NCBI GenBank assembly: GCA_019454045.1 | Contig: SKCR01031855.1 | Location: 62,001 to 126,000, forward strand | DNA: 64,000 nt | From: Zanthoxylum bungeanum | Lineage: Eukaryota > Streptophyta > Magnoliopsida > Sapindales > Rutaceae | Reading direction: 5' to 3' | In this document: one piece after another, positions 33,305-44,352 of the stretch | Numbering within the stretch: position 1 is the first letter of the stretch | Layout of the letters: every line of letters starts with the position of its first letter | Program-made: the position numbers and the translations under genes | The notes under the pieces: generated by a model | Told to the model about the DNA's origin: nothing | The model's database searches: none | Seen by the model: the letters and a program-made list of their open reading frames with translations, nothing else

Positions 33305-35030
33305 ATGGCCTCTGCAAGCTACACAATAAATCTAGCAGAGGATTTTTCTACATATAGACCTATATTCTCTACCGAAATCTATTATAGTTATTAGATGATG
33401 AGGATGTTGAACTACTTACTTGAAGTTGATATAAAATCCTTCAAAGTGTTCACAAAAGGTACTAGAATACCTATGCAGAATGATATCAATGGTGTAGATT
33501 TTTCTAAGCCTTAATTTGAATGGACCGATGACGATTTCATGGAAGCCTCCATAAATGCTAAGGCTCTCAACCATCTTCTTTTTGCATTCAATAGGATCCA
33601 AATCAATAAACTTCTAGAGTTTGGAAACACATATGAATTATGAAAGTCTTTGGATATGGTCAATGAGCGCACAAGTCTAGTCAAAAAGTCAAATATTAAT
33701 CGGTTCTTGTGCGAGTTTGATAGCTTCAAAATGGAAACCGCTGAAGATGTGGAGGAAATGATTTCAAGATTTAAAATGATTGTAAATCAACTTAGAGCTT
33801 TAGGGAAAAATATTGACTCAAGTGATCAAGAGAAGAAAATTTTTAGGTCACTCCCTCAAGAATATAGAATTTACACCTCCTCCATCAAGGAATCAAATAA
33901 TATCAACAATTTGAAATTGGATGATTTGATGGGAAATTTATTGGAGTATGAGATGGAGCTCAAGATGGACTTAAGGAAATAAGAAGAAAACAATAAAAAG
34001 ATAATAACACTTAAGTCATTTGTGAGAAAAATGGATAGTGCTAGCTCTATTGATAAAGAAGATGATAGTGATGATGAGTTGGCACATTTGATAAAGAAGT
34101 TTAAGAAATTCCTCAAATTCAAAAAGTCTAAAGAAAAATCTCGGATGAATGAGAAGAAAAAAGAGAATTGGACAGGGAAACACTAGAAAGATTGAGTCAT
34201 ATGTTATGAGTGTGAAAAATCGGGTCATGTAGTTGTCGATTACCCATTGAGAATATTCAAAGAAAAATTCAAAAAGAAAGCAATGAGAGAAATTTAAAGC
34301 GATAGCGACTCTACTTGTCCAAGGAGGAAAGTGATGAGGGGGGACAAGAAATCTCACATTTTTTTGCTATTAATGATCTCCTAGATGAAAATGATGAAGA
34401 AAAGGTACATGACTCCCTTGAATATGATGAATTGCTTGATATATTTAATTAAAATGACTTGCTTCGAAAGTAGCATAAATTGATCAAAAATGAGCATTCA
34501 TCCTTGTTATCTCATATATCAAATGTTGAGAATAATAAAATGCATGAAAAGGAAATCACATGCTTAAAATATGAGAAGCTAAAACTTGAAAGATCATATC
34601 TAACATGCCATCTAGCTCTAATACAGGTGATTCAAAATCTATAATGAATGAAAATATTGAATTGAATAAAATAATTGTGGATTTATATGACATAGTTACC
34701 AAGTTTATATTGGATGAGAAAAATTTTAATATGCTACTTAAATCCCATAGTTTTTATTTAATATAAAAAGTTTAAGTTATGGGCCTTAAATCAAAATGAA
34801 GTTTTTGAAAAATTATTTTATTAAGGCATCCACTTCTCATAAACATGTCATTTTTGATGAAAATATCACATGTCATGCATGCAATAAGAAAGGTCGTAAA
34901 ATATTTGATTACATGTATAAAAATATTATAGTAAATGCATGGGTTTCCCAAGGAACCAAAACTAACCCTCATGGACCCAAGAAAGTTTGGTTATCAAAAT
35001 ATGCCTATATAATTTTATAGGGAAGCTTTG
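33305..35030 (+). pseudogene. SIRE-like gag, broken
   Basis: From ATG 33305 the frame reads MASASYTINLAEDFSTYRP, then stops and shifts. Next come a WTDDDFMEASINAKALN segment, and an open frame 33650-33982 with the UBN2 core (METAEDVEEMISRFKMIV, RSLPQEYR, LDDLMGNLLEYEMELK). A first zinc knuckle CYECEKSGHVVVDY (34203 onwards) has its last Cys changed to Tyr. A second, CHACNKKGRKIFDY (about 34870), has lost its His and last Cys. TNPHGPKKVWL then closes Gag, as in SIRE-type elements. No protease or other pol domain follows. Confidence 0.75.
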
Positions 35031-35869
35031 GGAATGGTCATCAATGAGAAATGTGAAATGATCTCAAAGACTCAACACAAAGTGAGGAAAGAGCTCAATA
35101 AAAAGAATATCAAAATTCTACCTCAAAAATGGATGAATTTTAAAATTGATGGATTTATCACTTGGTGACAACGGTAAAAGGTAAAATTAGTGTTTACGGA
35201 AACATTGGTGTCTTTTACTCCATCATATATGAGTATGTTAATTTCAATTGGTATGAAATTGGACTTGATTGTGAATCATACTATTGATTAGGCAATTGAG
35301 CTGAAATTATATTAAATTTTACATACATTGCCTAAATTGTTCTTAATTATTCTAAATTTATCATATTATTAATCTCATTTGGTATGAAATTGGTATCACG
35401 TAAGACTTATTGATTTTTATGATATGTGTGATCCTTTTGAATTAATAATATTGATATGCCTTGTTATTGTTCATTATTTGTTAAAAATGAAATGCATAGA
35501 TATTGGTGTAACTTGAATGATTTTGATGATCAATGCATGAACATTAAATTTGTATATCAAATGAGGGAAAATGCTAAGTTGTGCATGTTTATATATTTCA
35601 ATATATTTTATGTAAATAATTGGTTTAAATCTCTTTGTGCTTAATATCTTATTCTCCATACTTTTTGATAATATCAAATGGGGAGAAATCATATGAATGA
35701 AATTAAAACTTGTGCTACCATCACCCTTGTATTGACAAAGAGAAAATTTGTACTAATTTATTTGTTTAAGTTTTATGGAGCTATTGAAGACAATCACATA
35801 TTAAGGGGGAACACTAATCGTCAATAAATTTGGAACTCTCAAAGCTCACAAGTTTTAAAGGTTGCCGTA
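35031..35869 (+). mobile_element. SIRE-like 3' region, pol missing
   Basis: This AT-rich sequence contains no protease, integrase, RT or RNase H motif, so pol was lost between gag and the 3' UTR. Purine runs AAATGGGGAGAAA (35676) and AAGGGGGAACA (35798) could be secondary priming sites. It ends in GTTGCCGTA at the Tat-2 LTR and resumes at 48793 with CCATCATCAAAAAGGGGG. Short frames at 35456-35692 have no domain. Confidence 0.6.
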
Positions 35870-37816
35870 TGTAGGACACAGAACTAGGCGATGCTGTTCT
35901 CTGCTCGTGGCCTAGTCGAGAGTACGGAGTAGCCCACAGGGGACTAAATTGGAGAATAATGGAGTCGCCACCTTGTGTGAACTGGGAAATGATTTAAGGC
36001 CGCACTCACCCCTCGCAAGGGAAGACCTCAAACCGTTGGGTCGGAATGGTCCCTTACTTATGCCACTTGTAATGAACAGATTTATACAATAATATAACCA
36101 AGTCTATGCAACATACATACGCAAGAATAACCTATATCTAAGTTTACATTCAACCTATATCTAAGTTCCCATGCATAAAAGTAAAACCTATATCTAAGTT
36201 TGCATGCAAAAAAAGTAAGCTGACATAACGGAAAGCACACAATCTCATGAACACATTAAATTAATACATGCGAAAACATAAATAAATAACAGTTGTCTAA
36301 ACATAAACATTGAAGAATAATTAAGCTCCTAATGCAAAATAACTAAATCATGCATGAAAATAACATACTATTTCTAATAAACAAGGGATAAGCACAAGAT
36401 TGGAGGAAACGAAATATGTGTGTTTCTCAAGTAGTACGTGGAATTGTATCTCAAGTATAAACCACACTACCGTCCATTCGGATTCTGCTACGAAATTTAT
36501 GTCTGGGTTTCCATCCGATATACCGCGAGAGATAACACAAAATCATTCATCCAATGGCCACAATATACATGAACCAACAATACGCATGCGAATAAATAAT
36601 AATAAATAATAGAAAAATGAACGAGAATAAATAAAAGGGTGCCCTCAAGTCTAACCTCTTAAGTCGCCTCTTGGAAGTGCGTTACACGATTTTTGGAAAG
36701 GTTAATGCTCTGCGACTCCTCCGGTTCAATGGTTCACTGTTTTCCTTTGTTGCTTCACTATTTTCGACTGCTGTTTTCTCTGTTTTGCTGCTGTTTTTGC
36801 TACTATTTTTACGATAATTTGGGACTATTTGTGGTAATTTAGGCGGTTTCTGGAAATCTTTTCGGTGGTTTAGGGTAGTTTTCAGGGTAGTATTTTTAGT
36901 GGTTTAGGCTAGTTTTCTGGGCTGTATTTCACGGTAATACAGGGCAATTTTTGGGGATACAATTTTTGGTTTAAAGGTGTAGTTTTCTGGACAACTTTGC
37001 GGTGAAAGGAGGGCAGTTTTTTGGGCAGTATTTTTGGTGGAAGGAGGGCAGTTTTATGGGGTACAGTTTTGGTGATGTAAGATGCAGTTTGAGGGTAGTT
37101 TTCACGGTAATGGAGAGGGGTTTTTGGGGGTAGTTTCACGGTAATGGAGAGGGGTTTCAGGGGCAGTTTGGCAGTGGTTTTGGGCTGGTTTGTGGTGTGA
37201 TTCTCGGTGATGGAAGGGGCTGATTTGTGGTTTGATTCTCGGTAATGTGGAGAGATGTATTAGGGGATGTGATTCTCGGCAATGTGGAGGCTATTCTTTT
37301 TTTTCTTAGACGTGTATCTGCTAGGAGGGATAGTTGATTTGTGCTCCTTTTTATAAGAAAGATTTAGGGTTTTCCTTGTACGGGAAGGGAATGAATCATG
37401 TAATTATGAAGGATATCTTCTAATTATTGTGCTACAAGGAAATGATCTCTCTAATTTAGGGAGGTGATTTATTTTAGTTTAGGAAAGGGATTTATGGGAT
37501 TTGATTTGATTTCTTTAATTCGGGAAGGTAATTTGTTTAGATTTCAACATATGATTAATGTGTTAACTATTATTTTGGAGGGGGAATTTGGGCTTGGGGT
37601 GAATTAGAGGGCTTAGTGTGTGGATTGCGAGGTTTTGGGCCGAGGATAAGGTCCAAGGAGCGAACCCGAAGCTAAGCAAATGAATTAAGTCCAACAAGGT
37701 ATTGATTTCTGAGTTTTCCCTTCCGACGTCCGTTTCCAGCGACTTTCGCAACTTATAGGGTAGTGCCTCTGTACGAGTCTCATCATTGGGACTTATATGC
37801 AAATTATGTGCCTACA
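35870..37816 (-). mobile_element. Tat-2 3' LTR (1.95 kb)
   Basis: The ends are TGTAGGACAC (35870) and GTGCCTACA (37816), aligned with 46801-48792. The block at 35900-36050 (GAGTACGGAGTAGCCCACAGG, GAGTCGCCACC) is shared with Tat-1 LTRs, so the two are subfamilies of one family. A purine-rich tract on the minus strand follows at 37817. The five bases outside (CCGTA) match the other flank (CCATC) at three of five positions, a decayed target duplication. Confidence 0.9.
37090..37180 (+). repeat. G-run cluster with quadruplex potential in Tat-2 LTR
   Basis: The plus strand has GAGGGGTTTTTGGGGG, then GAGAGGGGTTTCAGGGGCAG, giving four runs of four or more G with loops of 5, about 22 and 5 bases. 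The partner LTR has a related cluster at 48040-48120. It sits in the GT-rich block of the LTR. Confidence 0.5.
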
Positions 37817-38229
37817 GTCGCCCCTACTTTGATGGGACTTGTGCAGTGTGTGACAATGACAATCCTATCAAAGTTATGCAATGTATATTTACTTACCTGG
37901 CTCGCCAGCTGCCGCCTGACTTGCCTGTTGCTTCGAATTGAGTTGATCTGATGGTGAGGTGCTGCGACCCCAAGGTTCATTCCTTCAAGATACTGCGATC
38001 TCTAGGAATCAGTACCAAACTGACCAGATATGGTGGCGATGTGCTTCGACCCCTGGGCTTTATTCCCAAACCACCGAATGTGGGCTTTGTTCCCGAGCTG
38101 TACTGATAAGTTGTAGTCCCCTTCCAAACCTTGCTCCATTCCCGGCATGCTAAACCTCATTCCCGAGGCGTCACTGGTCCCCTTCCGAACCTTGCTCTAT
38201 TCCCGAAGGGCCATTCTCGACATGTTAAA

Positions 38230-38530
38230 TCTCATTCTCGAGGCATCACGATTATGGGCCTCGACCCATGCTCCATTCCTGAAGCGTCATATATCGGCAT
38301 GTGATGATGTGGGCGTCGACCCATGCTCCATTCTCGGAGCGCCATTCCTGACATAGTGATGATGTGGGCCTCGACCCATGCTCCATTTCCGGAGCTCCAT
38401 TCCCGGCATACTAATGATGTGGGCCTCGACCCATGCTCCATTCCCGGAGTGCCATTCCCGACTTACTGATGATGTGGGCCTCAACCCATGCTCCATTCTC
38501 GGAGTGCCATTCCCGGCATACTGAACCACA
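38230..38530 (-). repeat. Tandem array, 55-60 bp unit, about five copies
   Basis: The unit has GATGATGTGGGCCTCGACCC, then ATGCTCCATTCCCGGAG, then GCCATTCCCGACATACT, with small variations. It lies in the 3' UTR of Tat-2. The core TTCCCG also occurs in the neighbouring arrays. Confidence 0.85.
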
Positions 38531-39466
38531 TCCCCGAGGCATTACTGATGTGATGGTTCATTCCCGAACCGTGTTGTATGAGAAAGGGTAGACTGGTCGC
38601 TCCCAGTCTCGGTTCATCTTTCTGTTCTTTGTTGCTTTCATTAGGTCAAATTAGATCTCTTGATGTGATGTTATATACCAAGATACTATACTGCCTCCCA
38701 CGAGATAATCCCATAGCTAAAAATATTTTCACCTTCAAATGATGCCGAGTGTCGAAACCAGAAAACCTTCAAAGTACATGATACAACTCAAATCTTACTG
38801 TCTGAATAAATGATCCGAACTAGACTCCAAGTGTGTGTGTGCCAAGGTTCTTTCGCAGTTTAATCCTTAAGTAAGCCGACTCGATGATTTTATGTCGAAG
38901 AATTGGATCAGTGGGTCTAACCAACTGAGACATCTTGATCATGCTCTGTGATTACTTCTTCGTACTCAACATGATATGGTTTTCTTTTTCTTTTCTTTCG
39001 TCTCTCTTTTTTCTTTACATCATTTTTTTTTCAACACACCTACCCTTTAAGGTAGCATTTCTCCTCATGGTGGTCCTAATACTCGCCCATAGGTAGCTTC
39101 ACGCTTATCGGTTATAGGCAGTTTATTTTTCCTCTTCAGAGACTTTTTTTTCGTTTCCAACCATATCATGTATCGTAACACAAGTAAACCATGATGGACA
39201 CATAAGTAAACGGTCATTCACTGATCCGTCATCTCTTCAACTAGTCATCTCACCGACTACTCAGGCTTCCACTACTAAGATCCTATAATTAAGTGCCCGC
39301 AAGTCTAGCCGAGATACACCACTCAAAATACCGGATGCGAGCACATCTCGCACTTATTGTTTCTAAGGTTTCGCCCTACAGCAAATAATTTCATCACCGG
39401 AAATATGCCTAACCATCAAGGACTTCTCTCTCTTTTTTTCACTCCATTAGAATTCTTCCTTTCAAT

Positions 39467-39695
39467 TGTTGGTAGTGCGGGCTTCGCCCCCTGGGATTCA
39501 TTCTCAAAAACTATTGGTGATGTGGGCCTCAACCATGGGATTCATTCCTGATACTGAATCTGATGTGGGCCTCAATCCTGGGATTCATTCCCGAAACTGA
39601 TACTGATGTGGGCCTCAACCCTGGGATTCATTCCCGAAACTAATACTGATATGAGCCTCAACCTTGGGATTCATTCCCGAAACTGATACTGATGC
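39467..39695 (-). repeat. Tandem array, 43-bp unit, about five copies
   Basis: The unit GATGTGGGCCTCAACC plus CTGGGATTCATTCCCGAAACTGATACT is repeated about five times; the last three are nearly identical and the first is diverged. The core GGGATTCATTCCCGAA is shared with the Tat-1 array at 8261-8547. Confidence 0.85.
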
Positions 39696-39829
39696 TATGT
39701 TGGTGATTCTAGTTGGCTTACACTTGCCATTTTCTCCTTCTCTTTTGAAACCTGTGAATATAAAATAGAACAGAACACACAAAAAGAATGCAAGTACGTT
39801 ACGTGTATGCATGCGCATGGATAAGTTTT

Positions 39830-41300
39830 TTATTCCGTTGGGTTAGGTCTTCCGCCAGTTCTCTTGATGATTTCTCGGTCTTCTTTCCCTCAGGCAAAAT
39901 ACTACTTCAATCTGTCCACGTTCATTGGCTCGGTGAACTCGTTCCCTTCTAAATCTGACAATCTCACTGCCTCATTTCCCATTACCTTCTGGACTATCTA
40001 GGGTCCTTCCCAGTTGGATCTGAATTTTCCTCTCGGGTCTGTCGTCGACGGCTTTGACTGCTTAAGTACCAAATCACCCTTTTTGATCTTAGTAGGACAC
40101 ATCTTTTTATTGAATGCTCGAGCCAATATCTTCTGGTATAACTGCATATGGCATAAAGACTTCATTCTCTTCTCATCCAGCAGTGCCAACTGTTCAAATC
40201 TCTGCGAAGCCTGATCTTGCTCAGATAACTCTACTTCTCCTAATAGCCGCATAGACTGTATCTCAACTTTTGTTGGCAGTACTACTTCCATTCTGTAGAC
40301 CAAAGAGTAAGGTGTGGCTCCTGTTGCTGATCTCACAGAAGTTCTGTACCCCCACAGGGCGTACGGTAGTTTTTCAGCCCAATCTTTATAGTTCTCCGTC
40401 ATATTGGCTAATATATTCTTTATTGTCTTATTGGCTGCCTCGACTACCCCATTCGCTTACGGTCTGTAAGGTGACGACTTGCGATGTCCTATCCCGTACT
40501 TCTGTAGTATTTACTTTGTTTCTCCTTGAAATTGGACTCCATTGTCTATTACTACGTGATGCGGCATTCCATATCGACATATGAGGTTCCGGGCTATGAA
40601 CTTTGCCATCTGCTTTGCTGTGACATTGCAAAATGACTCAGCTTCCACCCATTTCGAAAAGTAGTCTACTGTCACTACTATGAAGTGATGTCCATTCGAT
40701 GGGTGTGGTCGAATTTCTCCGATCATGTCAATTCCCTATGCTGAGAAAAGCCACGGCTCTGACAGCCTGTGCAACTTCGTGTGCGGTAAATGGTTCAAAT
40801 TACCGTGCGCTTAACAATCATGACAATGTTTTACCAACTTTACGCAGTTAGCTTCCATGGTTGACCAGTAGAAACCTTGTCTCACTATCTTGCGGGAAAA
40901 GTTCAATCCGTTCATGTGCGGTCCACATACTCCGGCATGTACTTCTTCCATTGCTTTCTAAGCCTCTTCCTTCCTCATATACTTCAGCTGGATGCCATTC
41001 GCTTGTCTCTTGTATAGTTCTCTCTTCAAACTTACATACTGAGAAGCCAATTTCTGGATGGCTATCATGTATTTCCCACTTGTTTCTTCTGGGAATTCCC
41101 CCCGTTCCAGATATCTCTGAATATCGTAATACCAAGGTTTCCCATCGTCGACCTCTACTTCTAAGACTCTTTCTATCTCATAGATAGGTCTGCTTGCAGT
41201 TGTCAACATTAGAGGTCTCATCAACAACTTCTCCGGATTTTCCCAAGTTGCGGCTAGTGTAGCTAACGCGTCTGTCATTTGGTTCTCTTCTCGCGGCAAA
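39830..41300 (-). pseudogene. Tat-2 integrase, interrupted
   Basis: The linker with DALATLAATWENPEK and DGKPWYYDIQRYL (41299-40958) leads into the integrase. The catalytic core appears at 40726-40511 (VTVDYFSKWVEAE, then YGMPHHVVIDNG.QF, two of the acidic residues). From 40402 come KLPYALWGYRTSVRSATGATPYSLVY and the C-terminal part GDLVLK...NWEGP, ending after a stop and a frameshift near 39830. It would join element DNA to the chromosome. Stops and shifts separate the four pieces. Confidence 0.85.
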
Positions 41301-41400
41301 TGCTGGAATTTACAATCGATGAGGGCCTATGTCAGACTCTTGAGGTGGAATAAGTCAACACTTCTTCCTTCAATTCCCATTCTCTTTGCATCTGTCAGAC

Positions 41401-41630
41401 TACCAACATCGAGTCTCCTTAGATTTCCATATTCTTAGCCTTCAAGGTTATCAATGCCGTTAGTCTGAAGGCACACGCTTCATACTCAGCCTTGTTATTG
41501 GTTACTCCGAACGTCAACCTCTTGGCCATAGGCAGTGTTTCTCTTTTGGGGGTTACTATCACAATCCATATTCCGGCTCCTTTGTAGTTTACTGCTCCGT
41601 CAAAATACATCTTCCATCCTTGGACTGTTA
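41401..41630 (-). pseudogene. Tat-2 second (archaeal-type) RNase H
   Basis: MYFDGAVNYKGAGIWIV, then TNNKAEYEACAFRL, match the start of the extra RNase H domain that Tat/Ogre elements carry after the RT-linked RNase H. The first Asp (YFDGA) and the Glu of AEYEA are kept; the end of the domain is lost to a shift near 41400. This second domain is the diagnostic that places the element in Tat/Ogre. Confidence 0.8.
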
Positions 41631-41634
41631 TTGC

Positions 41635-42985
41635 CTAGATATCCTCGTCTGGGAATTCAAACTTGTATTGGTCTCCTTCTATGGGTTGTAATGCCGAGAA
41701 CTTTGCCACGGCTCGACCTTTGATCACTTTAGAAGTGAGATACTCAATATCAAACTCTGTCAGCAACACCAACCATCTGCCTAACTTCTCTACTAGCGAA
41801 GGCACCGAATGCAGATATTTTAAGGGATTCTCCTTTGCTACCACTTGGATCTTGTACGATTGGAAGTAATGATGCAGTTTTCTGGACGCCCACACTACTG
41901 CCAAACAGATCTTCTCTATTTCTTGGTAGCGGGCTTCATATAGAAGCATCGTCTTACTGAGGTAGTAGACTGCATGCTCTACCCCCGTCTCATCTTCTTG
42001 TACCATCATCGCCCCCAGCGCTTCGGGTTCTATGGCTAAATACAATACTAAGGGTTTGCACGGTCTTGGAGGTTTCAAGACACAAGGTTTCACCAAGTAT
42101 TCCCTGATCTTGTCAAAAGCTTCTTGGCATTGCTCATTCCATTCCACTAGCTGGTCCTTCATTCGCAATTTGAAAATAGGCTCGTATACTGACGTCAACT
42201 TGGTAATGAACAGACTGATGTACTGAATTTTCCTGAAGAATACTCTAACTTCTTTCTTTGTCTTTGGCTCAGGCATTTCGGTAATCGCTATGATCTTCTC
42301 AGGGTCTATTTCTATTCCTCTTATTCCCACTATGTGTCCTAGTAATTTTCCTGACGTTACCCCGAACACATACTTCTTGGGATTTAGTCGCAAGTTGTAT
42401 TTGTCGACTCTTTCAAGGAACTTTTCCAGTGCTTCTATGTGTTCGATTCTTGTCTCTGATTTCACCATCATGTCATCCACATATACGTCAATTTTCTTAT
42501 GCATCAAGTCATGGAATAACGTAGTGGCCATCCGTTGATAAGTGGCTCCTACATTCTTGAGCCCAAACGGAATCACCTTGTAGCAATAAGTATCCCACTC
42601 CGTGATAAAGGCAGTCTTATGCTTGTCTTCTTCAGCCATAAGAGAACCCATCCGCGAATGAGTACATGGCGGATAAAGCCGCACTATCAACTAGCACATC
42701 TATATGGGGTAAAGGAAAATCATCCCTCGGGCATGCTTTGTTAAGGTCTCTGTAATCCAACCACATTCTAACCTTCCCATCTTTCTTCGGCACTAGCACA
42801 ATATTTTCCAACCACTCGTAGTACTTCATTACTTCCAGAAATCCCACATCTATCTACTTCTTGACTTTTTCTCTAACTTTCTCGGCCCACTCAAGTCTCA
42901 TCCTTCAGAGCTTCTGCTTTACAGGCCTCATATTCGGATAGGTCGGTATCGTATGCTGGGTGATGCTTCTGTCTACTTCGGGCAT
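41635..42985 (-). pseudogene. Tat-2 reverse transcriptase and RNase H
   Basis: From about 42985 the sequence reads KKDGKVRMWLDYRDLNKACP (frame 42847-42632), then after a small deletion and shift near 42650 a 351-codon open frame with MAEEDKHKTAFITEW, IPFGLKNVGATYQRM, VYVDDMMVKS (catalytic YVDD), LNPKKYVFGVTSGKLLGH, and the RT-linked RNase H (VLYLAIEPEALGAMM, YYLSKTMLLYEARYQEIEK, YLTSKVIKGRAVAKF). It is the longest open frame of the window. Tat-1 has the same part at 21880-22801. Confidence 0.9.
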
Positions 42986-43109
42986 GTCCTCATAGGACCA
43001 AGCAAATACTCTAGCATATTTGACTAACATCTCCTCCAATTTCTCCCGCTCTTCAAAGGTAACCTCACTTACAATTAGAATCTCCTTGGGGCTTTCAGGC
43101 GTGTCAAGG

Positions 43110-44298
43110 TTAAATGCATTTTTTTTTTATTGAGTTGATGTCAAATATACTCAAGTCGTGCAAGTTGAAAGGAAAAGACTCAAGCAAGTAAGCAAAATGA
43201 ATGTGTTTATTATTAGCAAAGGCAGAGGTACATTCAAATAAATCAGGGAGGTAAATGCCTTCATCCTCCATAGACGCTTCATCCTCCGTAGCCGGGTTTT
43301 CTTCAGTCTTCTTGCTCTCCTTGAGAGTCAAGCTTTCCAGCTGCATCAACTTCTCTTCCCACTTGTCTTCCTCCTTTGCCATTTCTTCTACCAGCAGTTT
43401 CTCACCCATCACATCCTGAAAGATCTCAAATCCTGGTACCATGATCCCATTGATTTCCACTGGTTCAGGCTCTTCTTGGTACCCTGTGGCTTTCACAAAA
43501 TATTATGTCAGCTTCAATCATTTCTTCTTAGTCTTGGGCTTATCCTCATCGGACTTGTATCCCAGTCCTCTCCTGGTAGTATGTTCCTTGAAGTTGGGCA
43601 ATGTTCCTCCAACACCCGAACCTGTGTCTGGCTCGAACTTCATCTTCTCCATGATCCTAGCCACCTTAGGATCTACCAATTCCTCAAAGGTTGCCAACAC
43701 ATGGAACCTCGTAAAAGGTTGTATCTCCAAGACGGCCACAATATTGTCTACTTCAGCTCTGATAATGACAATCTCTCCCCCATACAGAAAATTGATGACC
43801 TGATGTAGAGTGGAGGGCATGCCCCCAAGCTTGTGAAACCATGGTCTCCCCAATAGCAAAGTAAAAGTGGCCGGGATATCAAGCACCGTGAACTCGATCT
43901 CATCCTCTATTAGGCCCATTTTGACCACTAAAGTAAAAGTACCCTCAACTCCTCGCTTGCTATCATCATATGCCTTGATGGTCATAATGGAGGGACTCAG
44001 ATCTGTCATCTTCATACCAAACCTCAACGAGATCTTCAAAGGGCACACATTGATAGATGAGTCATCATCCACTATTACACACGATATTTTCTTACCCCCT
44101 CACTTCAACTCTTATGAATAATGGCCTATTATGATTCCTTCCCTCCGCCGGGAGTTCCTCCTCAGAAAAGGTTATCACCTGTAAAGCTTCCTTCTGCACC
44201 GATACTATAAACATCATGGGGTTGGCATCCTCTGGTACTATTATCTTGCTCAAGACTTCAACCATAGCACGTCTGTGCTCCTGCGATGCACAAAACAA
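43110..44298 (-). pseudogene. Tat-2 protease and linker
   Basis: Frame 44072-43518 reads VCPLKISLRFG near its start, then TVLDIPATFTLLLGRPWFHKLGGMPSTLHQ. The active-site turn is the MDDDSSINVC block (DxGSS in intact copies, here Gly to Asp). Frame 43496-43110 is the acidic linker with PDLFECTSAF. An upstream piece (44298-44092) belongs to the Gag-protease junction. Confidence 0.75.
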
Positions 44299-44352
44299 CT
44301 CCCAAATGCCCAGCTATGCTCGCGTCTTCTTCAACTAACGCAGCACCACATC

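Larger units (their letters stand above)
37817..39829 (-). mobile_element. Tat-2 3' UTR, repeat-rich
   Basis: It begins with the complement of the polypurine tract (GTCGCCCCTACTTTGATGGG, 37817-37836) and runs to the integrase stop. Two tandem arrays are embedded (separate entries), with single units also at 37955-38150. The middle (38600-39460) is a pyrimidine-rich non-coding stretch. No gene was recognised here; minus-strand frames at 38232-38529 with WSMGRRPH-like repeats are translations of the array. Confidence 0.8.

Noticed and set aside
34016..34357. 113-codon minus-strand frame
   Set aside because: Shadow of the plus-strand SIRE-like gag with its lysine/glutamate-rich part.
38232..38529. 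Overlapping frames with repeated EWSMGRRPH-type peptides
   Set aside because: They are translations of the 55-60 bp 3' UTR tandem array in two frames.
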